Source: Porticoccus sp964395715 (lineage in GTDB: Bacteria; Pseudomonadota; Gammaproteobacteria; Pseudomonadales; Porticoccaceae). Taken from it: DNA of 64,000 nt. The notes under the pieces are model-generated. The model did no database searches and was not told the DNA's origin. It was given only the letters and a program-made list of their open reading frames with translations. The number at the start of each line of letters is the position of its first letter. The first letter of the stretch is position 1. The position numbers and the translations under genes are program-made. Shown one piece after another: positions 35,586 through 43,046 of this stretch. The stretch spans positions 641,257 to 705,256 of the forward strand of contig CAYNAU010000001.1 in NCBI GenBank assembly GCA_964395715.1. The letters are read 5' to 3'.

Positions 35586-36863
35586 GTGGCGACAGAGCGG
35601 GACAACACATTCGATATCACCATCATCGGTGGCGGTATGGTGGGCGCCAGCCTGGCCCTGCTGTTGTCTTCCCTGAAGCTGGATTGGCGAATCCGCGTGG
35701 TGGAGGCGGTGGCAACACCACCCTCCGGCACACCCGCACAGCCCAGCTTTGATGCCCGCTCCACGGCCCTGTCCCACAGCTCCCGGGAAATTTTCGAACT
35801 GCTGGGACTCTGGGAGCAGTTGCAGCCGGGCGTGGCGGCCATCGACGAAGTGCATGTGTCCGATCGTGGTCATATCGGCACCACCCGCCTGCTGGCGGAA
35901 GAACAAAATCTTCCTGCGCTCGGTTACGTGGTGGAAAATCGTCATCTCGGTGCCGCGCTGATGGCGGCGGTGCAGCAGACCCCCGATATTGATTGGCTTG
36001 CGCCCGCCCGCGTCACCGCTGTTCAGGCGCGCCGGGTAGGTGTCAACCTGACGGTTAGCCTCGATGATCAGGATACGACGGAATCTTTTGCCAGCCGCCT
36101 GCTGGTGGTGGCAGATGGCGCGCAATCACACACCCGTGAGTTGCTTGGTATTGGTGCCAGCAGCAAGGATTACGGACAGATGGCGATTGTCGCCAATATC
36201 TCCCTTCAGCAGGATCACCAGGGAGTTGCCTACGAGCGCTTTACCGACCTCGGCCCTATGGCCATGTTACCGCTGCAACCCATTGAGGGTGAATACCGTG
36301 CCGCGCTGATCTGGACGCTGCCGCCGGAACGTGCCGAAGCAATGCTGCAGGCCGATGACGAAACCTTCCTCGAAGAACTGCAGCAGCGCTTTGGCTTCCG
36401 CTTAGGGCATTTCCAACGGGTGGGCAGCCGTCAGGCATATCCCATCAAGCTGGTCACCAGCGATGAACAGGTGCGGCGCCATGTAGTGGTCACCGGCAAT
36501 GCCGCCCACTCCCTGCACCCTGTGGCCGGGCAGGGCTTTAATCTCGCTCTGCGGGACCTGGCGGTGCTGGCCGAAGTGCTGGGCAATGCTGCCGCCCAAG
36601 GTGAAGCCATTGGTGATCTCGGCGTGTTGCAACGCTATTTGAATCAACAACAGGCCGACCAGCAGAAAACCATCTTGCTCAGCGACCTGTTGCCCAAAGT
36701 CTTCGGGCTGGATTCCTCGCCGGTAGCGCTGGCACGCAACCTAGGGTTGCTGGCTCTGGATGCGGTGCCGTTGCTGCGCCACCAGTTTGCCCGCCTCGGC
36801 ATGGGGCTGGAAACCCGCGGTACACCGGGTTTGAACGGCATCAAGGGAGCCGCCAATGGCTGA
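35586..36863 (+). CDS. ubiH: Ubiquinone ring hydroxylase UbiH (2-octaprenyl-6-methoxyphenol hydroxylase)
   Basis: 425 residues from a GTG start. FAD monooxygenase with the Rossmann GGGMVGASLALLL near residue 18, a VVADGAQSHTRELLG middle motif and GNAAHSLHPVAGQGFNLALRD near the C-terminus. It hydroxylates the ubiquinone ring at C1. The start overlaps no neighbour, but the 3' end overlaps ubiI by eight bases. Paralogous to ubiI; the assignment of the two follows the conserved gene order. Confidence 0.92.
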   Translation: MATERDNTFDITIIGGGMVGASLALLLSSLKLDWRIRVVEAVATPPSGTPAQPSFDARSTALSHSSREIFELLGLWEQLQPGVAAIDEVHVSDRGHIGTTRLLAEEQNLPALGYVVENRHLGAALMAAVQQTPDIDWLAPARVTAVQARRVGVNLTVSLDDQDTTESFASRLLVVADGAQSHTRELLGIGASSKDYGQMAIVANISLQQDHQGVAYERFTDLGPMAMLPLQPIEGEYRAALIWTLPPERAEAMLQADDETFLEELQQRFGFRLGHFQRVGSRQAYPIKLVTSDEQVRRHVVVTGNAAHSLHPVAGQGFNLALRDLAVLAEVLGNAAAQGEAIGDLGVLQRYLNQQQADQQKTILLSDLLPKVFGLDSSPVALARNLGLLALDAVPLLRHQFARLGMGLETRGTPGLNGIKGAANG

Positions 36864-38076
36864 TCATGCCTTTGATATCGTGGTGGTGGGTGCCGGTATG
36901 GTCGGCGCCAGCTTTGCCGCCCGGGTGGCCAGTACCAGTTGGGGTGCCGGGCTGCGTATCGGTGTACTGGAAGCCAGTCCCTTCGTGATGCCCGACCTGT
37001 CCAAAACCTTTGATCCCCGGGTTGTGGCGCTGACCGAAGTATCCCGGCAACTGCTGAGTGATGTCGGTGTCTGGCCACAGATAGCCAGCCGTCGTACCTG
37101 CCCCTACCGCCATATGGAAGTGTGGGAGGCGGATGGCACCGGCCATATCGAATTCGACTGCGCCGAAGTGCGCCAGCCCAGCCTTGGGCATATTGTCGAA
37201 AATGCCCTGATCGTCGAGGCCCTGTTGCAGCGCTTGGAAGCATTGCCCAATGTGACACTACTTTGCCCGGCCAAAGTCACCGGTCTGGAACGTCTGGAAA
37301 AAGATGGTGGTGTGGTGATTGAACTGGCCGATGGCGAAAGGGTGACAACCCAGTTGCTGGCCGCCGCCGACGGTGCCCGCTCACGGGTGCGCGAACTCTG
37401 CGGCCTGCAATTGCGACAGTGGGATTATGGCCATCAGGCCATCGTCACCACCATTACCACCGAACAGGAACACAATTTTACGGCCCGTCAGCGTTTTCTA
37501 CCGGCCGGTCCTCTGGCGTTTCTGCCCTTGCAGGACGAGCAGGGCGACTGCCACCGCTGTTCCATTGTCTGGTCCCAGCAGTCCGAGAAAGCCAAAGAGC
37601 TGATGGCGCTGGACGAGGCAGAGTTTTGCCGGGCGCTGGGTCAGGCCAGCGATCACTGCCTGGGTGAGATTACCGCCGTCGATAAACGTTACTGCATTCC
37701 TCTGTGGCAACGCCATGCAGTGGATTACGTGTTGCCCGGCATTGCCCTACTGGGAGATGCCGCCCATACCATTCACCCGCTGGCGGGCCAGGGGGTGAAT
37801 CTCGGTTTTCAGGATGCCATCACCCTGGCAGAAGAAATCCAGCGCTCCCTGTCGCGGGGGCTGTCGCCGGGTGAGCTGTCCGGGCTGAAGCGCTACCAGC
37901 GTCGCCGCAAACCCCACAACCTGGGAATGATGGCCACCATGGAAGGCTTTAAGCGCCTGTTTGAATCCCAGGCCATGCCCCTGCGGTTGTTGCGCAACGA
38001 CGGCATGAAGCTGGCCAACCAACTCGGCCCCCTGAAAAACCAGCTGGTACGTCAGGCCATGGGGCTTGGTGGTTAA
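36856..38076 (+). CDS. ubiI: Ubiquinone ring hydroxylase UbiI (2-octaprenylphenol hydroxylase)
   Basis: 406 residues. Same FAD-monooxygenase family as ubiH: GAGMVGASFAARV, LAAADGARSRVREL, and GDAAHTIHPLAGQGVNLGFQD. In E. coli UbiI hydroxylates ring position C5. It overlaps ubiH by 8 bases, a sign of translational coupling. An 86-base gap separates it from gcvH. Confidence 0.91.
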   Translation: MADHAFDIVVVGAGMVGASFAARVASTSWGAGLRIGVLEASPFVMPDLSKTFDPRVVALTEVSRQLLSDVGVWPQIASRRTCPYRHMEVWEADGTGHIEFDCAEVRQPSLGHIVENALIVEALLQRLEALPNVTLLCPAKVTGLERLEKDGGVVIELADGERVTTQLLAAADGARSRVRELCGLQLRQWDYGHQAIVTTITTEQEHNFTARQRFLPAGPLAFLPLQDEQGDCHRCSIVWSQQSEKAKELMALDEAEFCRALGQASDHCLGEITAVDKRYCIPLWQRHAVDYVLPGIALLGDAAHTIHPLAGQGVNLGFQDAITLAEEIQRSLSRGLSPGELSGLKRYQRRRKPHNLGMMATMEGFKRLFESQAMPLRLLRNDGMKLANQLGPLKNQLVRQAMGLGG

Positions 38077-38162
38077 GGCCAGCTTTCCAAGCACTTTAGT
38101 TTGCCGGCATTCGGGTTTAAAATCCCCGGCAGTTTTAGACTACCAATTTTGAGGACACCACC

Positions 38163-38552
38163 ATGAGCGAGACCCCATCTGATCTGAAGTACGCCAGCAC
38201 CCACGAATGGGCTCGCGACGAAGGTGACGGCACTGTGACCGTGGGCATTACCGACCACGCCCAGGACAGCCTCGGCGACGTGGTGTATGTGGAGCTTCCC
38301 GAAATCGGCACCAACGTTTCCGCCGGTGATGAAGCCGGTGTGGTGGAATCCGTGAAAGCCGCTTCCGATATTTATGCACCCGTATCCGGCGAAGTGATCG
38401 CCATTAACGAGCTGCTGGAAAACGCGCCGGAAACCATTAACGATTCCCCCTACGACGACGGCTGGTTTTTCAAAATCAAAATGTCCGACCCGGAAGAACT
38501 GGAAGACATGATGGATGCCGATGCCTACGCCGATGCGTCGGACGAAGACTAA
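38163..38552 (+). CDS. gcvH: Glycine cleavage system H protein
   Basis: 129 residues, standard. Carries the lipoyl arm that shuttles the aminomethyl group between the P, T and L proteins. Lipoyl-lysine is K65 in VVESVKAASDI. The ATG has GAGGACACC upstream. gcvT and gcvP are not next to it, unlike the usual gcvTHP operon, so they must be elsewhere. Followed by a bidirectional terminator. Confidence 0.96.
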   Translation: MSETPSDLKYASTHEWARDEGDGTVTVGITDHAQDSLGDVVYVELPEIGTNVSAGDEAGVVESVKAASDIYAPVSGEVIAINELLENAPETINDSPYDDGWFFKIKMSDPEELEDMMDADAYADASDED

Positions 38553-38576
38553 GCTGGGCTTTTCCAAAAGCGCATT

Positions 38577-38606
38577 AAAAAGGGCTGCCAATGGCAGCCC
38601 TTTTTT
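38577..38606. terminator. Bidirectional terminator between gcvH and hemB
   Basis: GGGCTGCC and GGCAGCCC form an 8-base stem with a 3-base loop, flanked by A5 and T6, between convergent genes. Confidence 0.94.
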
Positions 38607-38624
38607 GTTTCGGATAAAAAGCCG

Positions 38625-39638
38625 TTATTTGTTTAATAGCCGCGCCGCTTCCATCGCAAAATAGGTCAGCACCCCGTCAGCCCCGGCACGCTTAAAGCAC
38701 AGCAGTGACTCCAGAATAATCTGCTCCCGGTTCAGCCAGCCGTTTTCAAAGGCTGCACAGTGCATGGCGTATTCGCCGCTCACCTGGTACACAAACGTGG
38801 GGGCTTTCAGTTCTTCCTTCACACGGCGCACCACGTCCAGGTAGGGCATGCCAGGTTTCACCATGATCATGTCCGCCCCTTCCTGCAAATCCAGGGCGCA
38901 CTCGTGTAGGGCTTCGTCGCTATTGGCCGGGTCCATCTGGTAGGTTTTCTTGTCGCCGCCCTTGATATTGGCAGCAGAACCCACCGCATCCCGGAACGGG
39001 CCGTAGTAGCTGGAGGCGTACTTGGCGGAATAGGCCATGATGCGGGTATTCACATGGCCATTTTGTTCCAGAATATTGCGCACCGCACCGATGCGGCCGT
39101 CCATCATGTCCGAGGGGGCCACCACATCGGCGCCAGCCTCGGCGTGGGACAGCGCCTGTTTCACTAGAGTTTCTACGGTAATGTCGTTCAGTACATAGCC
39201 GCTGGTTTCATCAATAATGCCGTCCTGGCCGTGCACCGTGAAAGGGTCCAGCGCCACATCGGTCATCACCCCCAGCTCTGGCACAGCATCCTTGATGGCT
39301 TTCACCGCTCGCTGTGCCAACCCATCCGGGTTGTAGGATTCTTCTGCTAACAATGTCTTGGCGGACTGTGGCGTCACCGGAAACAGCGCCACCATGGGAA
39401 TGCCGAGGTCGGCAATATCACGGGCCTGCTTCACCAGCAGATCGATGGACAGCCGCTCGATACCGGGCATGGAGCCTACAGCCTCGCGCTGGCCGGAGCC
39501 CTCCAGCACAAACACCGGGTAAATCAGGTCGTTGGGCGTAAGCACCGATTCCCGCACCAGGCGGCGGGAGAAATCATCGGCGCGGTTGCGACGCAAGCGG
39601 GTGGTGGGAAAAGGTCCGCGATTGTGACTGAAACTCAT
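38625..39638 (-). CDS. hemB: Delta-aminolevulinic acid dehydratase (porphobilinogen synthase)
   Basis: 337 residues from the ATG at 39638; an in-frame start 46 codons upstream adds nothing recognisable. It joins two aminolevulinates to porphobilinogen. The Schiff-base lysine lies in YSAKYASSYYGPFRDA. The metal loop reads DVALDPFTVHGQDG, with no cysteines, so this is the magnesium- and potassium-dependent type known from Pseudomonas, not the zinc type. HemL, another step of tetrapyrrole synthesis, is encoded at 49.3-50.6 kb. Confidence 0.96.
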   Translation of the reverse strand: MSFSHNRGPFPTTRLRRNRADDFSRRLVRESVLTPNDLIYPVFVLEGSGQREAVGSMPGIERLSIDLLVKQARDIADLGIPMVALFPVTPQSAKTLLAEESYNPDGLAQRAVKAIKDAVPELGVMTDVALDPFTVHGQDGIIDETSGYVLNDITVETLVKQALSHAEAGADVVAPSDMMDGRIGAVRNILEQNGHVNTRIMAYSAKYASSYYGPFRDAVGSAANIKGGDKKTYQMDPANSDEALHECALDLQEGADMIMVKPGMPYLDVVRRVKEELKAPTFVYQVSGEYAMHCAAFENGWLNREQIILESLLCFKRAGADGVLTYFAMEAARLLNK

Positions 39639-40073
39639 GGCTACTCCGGGTGTGATAAGCCTGAGGATAATAGGTGGGATAGGGCGGTTAATCAATTTGT
39701 TGCAACGTAAGCTACACGGTATAAGTTGCCAGCCATTGGTGAGAGTGGAATACTTGGCCCTTGCTAAACAGGGCAACTCGATCTGCCCTTAAAGGGGGGC
39801 ATCCCACAAGCCAAGGGAATGGTAATGACGTTTCTGCAAAACTTTCATTTCAAACTGACGTCCTGTCCAGCCTGCCATTTTTTTATCCACCAAACAAAAT
39901 ACTGCCCTTATAACTGGCTTTAGAAATCCGGGTTTGTGTAGATTGTTATGAAATTTAGAGCGTTACGGAATGTTATGGGGGCCAGCATAGTATATTACAG
40001 CGGCCGCCTTTTAATAATTATTATGAGGCCGAAGGCCTCATTAACAGAATGTTAGATTTCAGGGAAACGTTTG
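39639..40073. other. Intergenic region upstream of the cassette-like genes
   Basis: 435 bases with no credible open frame. The left 90 bases should hold the hemB promoter. A stretch at 39911-39966 could form a weak attC-like fold (ATAAC...GTTAC with an imperfect 8-pair arm, including two G-U pairs), which I consider uncertain. Two back-to-back hairpins lie at 40023-40054. Otherwise nothing recognisable, and no integrase gene. Confidence 0.5.
40023..40057. other. Two adjacent GAA-loop hairpins ending in an integron-type core site
   Basis: ATGAGGCC-GAA-GGCCTCAT (40023-40041) is directly followed by TAACA-GAA-TGTTA (40042-40054). The second runs into GTTAGAT (40051-40057), an exact match to the GTTRRRY core where integron cassettes join. 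The PIN gene begins 17 bases later. I read this as the probable left boundary of the cassette array; it lacks a full attC stem, so it could be a degenerate site or a chance match. Confidence 0.4.
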
Positions 40074-41141
40074 ATGGAGCTGGAATCTCGCAAAGTCTTT
40101 ATTGACACGCAGTCCTTCATAAAGATGGGGCTGAATATTCACCATCCTGCGCTAGAAAGATTGCGGAAGTTGGCGTCTGAGCGGCTGATTCAGTACTACA
40201 TCACGACAGTTGTCGAGCGTGAAGTCCGAAGTCACATAGACGTCGCGATAACTGAAGCGCTGACAGCGGTGAAGAATTTCCAACGCAAAGCGCGCCTTCT
40301 GCAAAGATTAGAGGAACCAGAGATCGTGCCTCTGTTTGTCGATCTAGAAAGTGACGACATCAAGGCCAAGGCTCAGTCAGTGTTTAGCGCATTTCTGGAC
40401 GGCTGTGACTCAACGTGTGTAGATGCAAATGGTGTGGCGGCGGAGGACATCATTAGCAGCTACTTTGACCGTAGCCCGCCCTTTGGAGATGGAAAGAAAA
40501 AATCTGAATTTCCGGACGCGTTCTCGCTGAATTCCCTCCTGTCCGCTGTCGGCGACGAGAAGATTTACATCATTTCCGAGGATGGAGACCACAAGTCTTT
40601 TTGCGAGATACATGATCAGTTTCTGCAGCTAGATACGCTTGATCAATTTCTTGACATATATAGCCGTCATGAAAGTGCTTTGGCTGACCTAGTTGTCGAA
40701 AGGCTAGTGGGAGGCCTTGAACAGATCGAGGCCGAACTCAAGGAGATGATTGAAGGACTTGGCGTGTACAACAGCGCACCGTGGGAGGACTCGGAGGTTG
40801 TAGATTTTGAAGTTGGTGAAATTACGAGCTTCAGTCCTTCAGTCATCTACGTCGATGACGAAGAAGCAATCGTTACGCTTGATTTTGAAGTTGCCTACTC
40901 GGTCACCGTTACTGGCCCAGACCTTCTGAACGGAATTTACGATTCCGAGGAAAAGCGAATGCTTTCCTTTCGTGACACCACCAGGGCCGTTGAGGGCACC
41001 CAAGAGATGGCCTGTGAGTTTTACGTGAGCTATGAGGCCAACGATGGGCAGCTAGATAACTTCAATATTGATGGTCCTCGTCTGATCAATACCCAAGACA
41101 TCGAAGTCTATGTGAGCGAGTACGAAGACCAGTGGGACTGA
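40074..41141 (+). CDS. PIN-domain protein (DUF4935-like), cassette gene
   Basis: 355 residues from the ATG at 40074 (AGGGAAACG upstream; the TTG just before is unlikely). The first ~185 residues have a PIN-like nuclease layout: D11 in VFIDTQSF, E48/E50 in TTVVEREV, D148 in EFPDAFSL and an acidic SEDGDHK at 168-174. PIN domains are magnesium-dependent RNases, often toxins or parts of defence systems. The rest (about 190-355) is acidic and beta-rich, without a motif I know. No antitoxin gene is adjacent. The stop is one base before the attC site, as in integron cassettes. The nearest family I recognise is DUF4935 (PIN_12); the target is unknown. Confidence 0.75.
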   Translation: MELESRKVFIDTQSFIKMGLNIHHPALERLRKLASERLIQYYITTVVEREVRSHIDVAITEALTAVKNFQRKARLLQRLEEPEIVPLFVDLESDDIKAKAQSVFSAFLDGCDSTCVDANGVAAEDIISSYFDRSPPFGDGKKKSEFPDAFSLNSLLSAVGDEKIYIISEDGDHKSFCEIHDQFLQLDTLDQFLDIYSRHESALADLVVERLVGGLEQIEAELKEMIEGLGVYNSAPWEDSEVVDFEVGEITSFSPSVIYVDDEEAIVTLDFEVAYSVTVTGPDLLNGIYDSEEKRMLSFRDTTRAVEGTQEMACEFYVSYEANDGQLDNFNIDGPRLINTQDIEVYVSEYEDQWD

Positions 41142-41142
41142 A

Positions 41143-41241
41143 ATCTAACAAAGTGTTGCAGGGGACGTTTGACCCGCCGCCCATTTTTGCTGACGCAAAA
41201 ACGGTCGTCGCCTCAAACGCCACTGAACACAGGCGTTAGTT
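41143..41241 (+). repeat. attC recombination site (integron cassette end) 1
   Basis: The hallmarks of an attC fold are present. Outer arms: TAAC (41146-41149) with GTTA (41235-41238). Inner arms: GTGTT (41153-41157) with AACAC (41226-41230), CAG (41159-41161) with CTG (41223-41225), CGTTTGA (41166-41172) with TCAAACG (41213-41219). G41158 has no partner, an extrahelical base as needed for strand choice. The variable end has its own hairpin TTTTTGC-TGAC-GCAAAAA. The left core ATCTAAC matches RYYYAAC; the right core is GTTAGTT. Confidence 0.85.
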
Positions 41242-41315
41242 GCTAGCAATATCCATCCAGATGATCTCAATGCTGGTGGTGAGTTCTTGTAACAGGATTT
41301 GGTTTAGAGTTTTTA

Positions 41316-42785
41316 ATGAAAAGCATAAATTTATTATCGCTAGCACAAGCGCATGATTCTTTGGGTTTGAGCGAATACAGTTCATTTATTGAGCACTATG
41401 GAATTGACATAAACAACCATGAAGTAGGCGACCTAAAAGTATTAATAAACGAAATGTTCGCCTTATTATCGTTTGTTAATATTTTCAACGACTTTTATGT
41501 TGGCTATAAAATACAACATATAAGCAAAGAGTTTGATCTTCTTCGTTTTGGCGATAATTTTATAGTTAATATAGAAATTAAGAGTGAAAGCACTGAAGAT
41601 AAGATAAAGAAGCAACTAATTAGAAATAAATACTATCTTGGTCATATTAATAAGGTTATTCACAATTTTTGTTTCATTGCTAAAACGAAAACATTATATC
41701 AGTTGAATTATTTGGGGGAGTTGGATGTTGTACCCTTAAATTCTTTAGTACAACTTTTGACTGGCCAAAATTTAATTAAATTAGAAAGCCCTGATTCTCT
41801 TTTCAATCCTTCCGACTATTTAGTTTCTCCTTTCAACTCCACATCTAAATTTGTTGGCGACCAATACTTTTTAACGGGAAATCAAGAGAGTATCAAAAAA
41901 AGTATTTTATCAGACATGAGTACTGGAGTATCAGCTTTCATATCACTAACTGGAGGGCCTGGTACCGGAAAAACATTGTTAACATACGATATAGTCAAGT
42001 CCGTCAGAAACTCATTGAGAACTGTAATAGTCCATTGCGGGCAGCTCAACGATGGTCATTTGAGATTGAAGCAGCTTGGCTGGAATATAATCTCTATACG
42101 AGATTTTAAAGATTACGACTTCACCAGTATTGACTTGGTTGTGGTTGACGAAACTCAAAGAATTTATGGGCATCAGCTTGATAAGCTAATTACGGATGCG
42201 TCATCAACCAATACTCATTGTCTATTTTCCTATGATAAGCAGCAAACATTGCATTCATCTGAATCACGAATGGATTTAGAGGGTAAAATCAACGCCATTG
42301 GAAGTTCTACTAAATATAAGCTTTCAGAAAAAATAAGAACAAACAAAGAAATTGCTAATTTCATAAAGGCTCTATTTAATAATAAGAGAAATAATATTTC
42401 AGTTTCAAATTGCGGGAATATTGATTTTGACTATTTCACCAATTCTTTAAATGTCAAAAATTATCTTTCTCTAATATCAAGTGAAGGATGGGAGGTTCTT
42501 AGACTAACCCCGTCTCGATTCAATAACGAACACCACGAATCATATTCTCAGGTTTATAGTCAGAATTCTCATCGAGTGATTGGCCAGGAATTTGATAATG
42601 TTGCTGTAGTTATTGACGAATATTTTTCGTATGACCCTAGCGGGCTATTAACATATAATTCAAAAACTTATTATGACTCAGTGAAGATGCTGTTTCAGAA
42701 TATTACTCGTACTAGAAAGAAGTTAAAGTTGATAATAATTGGTAATCAGGAAGTGTTGAATAGGTGCTTGTCCGTCTTAAAGTGA
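41316..42785 (+). CDS. Nuclease-like domain plus SF1-type helicase/ATPase (DUF2075-like), cassette gene
   Basis: 489 residues, markedly AT-rich (about one-third G+C by eye) against GC-rich neighbours, so recently acquired. The N-terminal ~130 residues resemble a PD-(D/E)xK nuclease: E46, D74 in EFDLLRFG and E87-x-K89 in IEIKSE. A P-loop ATPase follows with Walker A GGPGTGKT (213-220), Walker B VVVDETQ (about 275-281), a YDKQQ motif, EKIRTN, and near the end GQEFDNVAVVIDEY and NITRTR, as in DUF2075 / Schlafen-like SF1 helicases. Such nuclease-helicase proteins recur in phage defence. It stands alone between two attC sites; the start has only a weak ribosome site. Confidence 0.8.
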   Translation: MKSINLLSLAQAHDSLGLSEYSSFIEHYGIDINNHEVGDLKVLINEMFALLSFVNIFNDFYVGYKIQHISKEFDLLRFGDNFIVNIEIKSESTEDKIKKQLIRNKYYLGHINKVIHNFCFIAKTKTLYQLNYLGELDVVPLNSLVQLLTGQNLIKLESPDSLFNPSDYLVSPFNSTSKFVGDQYFLTGNQESIKKSILSDMSTGVSAFISLTGGPGTGKTLLTYDIVKSVRNSLRTVIVHCGQLNDGHLRLKQLGWNIISIRDFKDYDFTSIDLVVVDETQRIYGHQLDKLITDASSTNTHCLFSYDKQQTLHSSESRMDLEGKINAIGSSTKYKLSEKIRTNKEIANFIKALFNNKRNNISVSNCGNIDFDYFTNSLNVKNYLSLISSEGWEVLRLTPSRFNNEHHESYSQVYSQNSHRVIGQEFDNVAVVIDEYFSYDPSGLLTYNSKTYYDSVKMLFQNITRTRKKLKLIIIGNQEVLNRCLSVLK

Positions 42786-42800
42786 GTCAACCAAGAAAGC

Positions 42801-42878
42801 AACTAACAAACCAATCAACTACGCGCCTACGGCGCCGGACGCAAAAAAAGCAGCGCGCCGGTTGTTGGGGCGTTATTT
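42801..42878 (+). repeat. attC recombination site (integron cassette end) 2
   Basis: Arms in order: TAAC (42804-42807) with GTTA (42872-42875), CCAA (42811-42814) with TTGG (42865-42868), CAAC (42816-42819) with GTTG (42861-42864), CGCGC (42822-42826) with GCGCG (42853-42857). T42815 is unpaired, an extrahelical base. The loop contains GGCGCC. It begins 15 bases after the stop of the nuclease-helicase gene. Its core bases (AACTAAC, GTTATTT) fit the consensus less well than site 1. Confidence 0.78.
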
Positions 42879-42929
42879 GGATTGGAATTTGGGGTCTGAG
42901 TAAAACCCCGCGAAACACTGACCTTAGAG

Positions 42930-43024
42930 TTTTTGAAAAACGGAATGGCCAGGCAGGTGCCGAGAAAATTCGCCAACAGATCAATCGCCGTATTCTCATA
43001 TTCCCCCGCGTTCACTGGTGCGAA
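42930..43024 (-). pseudogene. 3'-end fragment of a YjdF-like (DUF2238) membrane gene
   Basis: Leftward reading gives APVNAGEYENTAIDLLANFL and then GTCLAIPFFKNSK, clearly homologous to the C-terminal end of the intact gene at 46398-46958 (NVGGYENTAIDLVANLLG, ACLAIPLFKK). About 30 codons remain; the N-terminal four-fifths and the native stop are missing. At about 70-75 percent base identity it is not a recent copy of the intact gene, so it came from a diverged homologue. It marks one edge of the 43-46.4 kb insert. Confidence 0.8.
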
Positions 43025-43046
43025 GCCCGAAACACTGCGATTCCAG

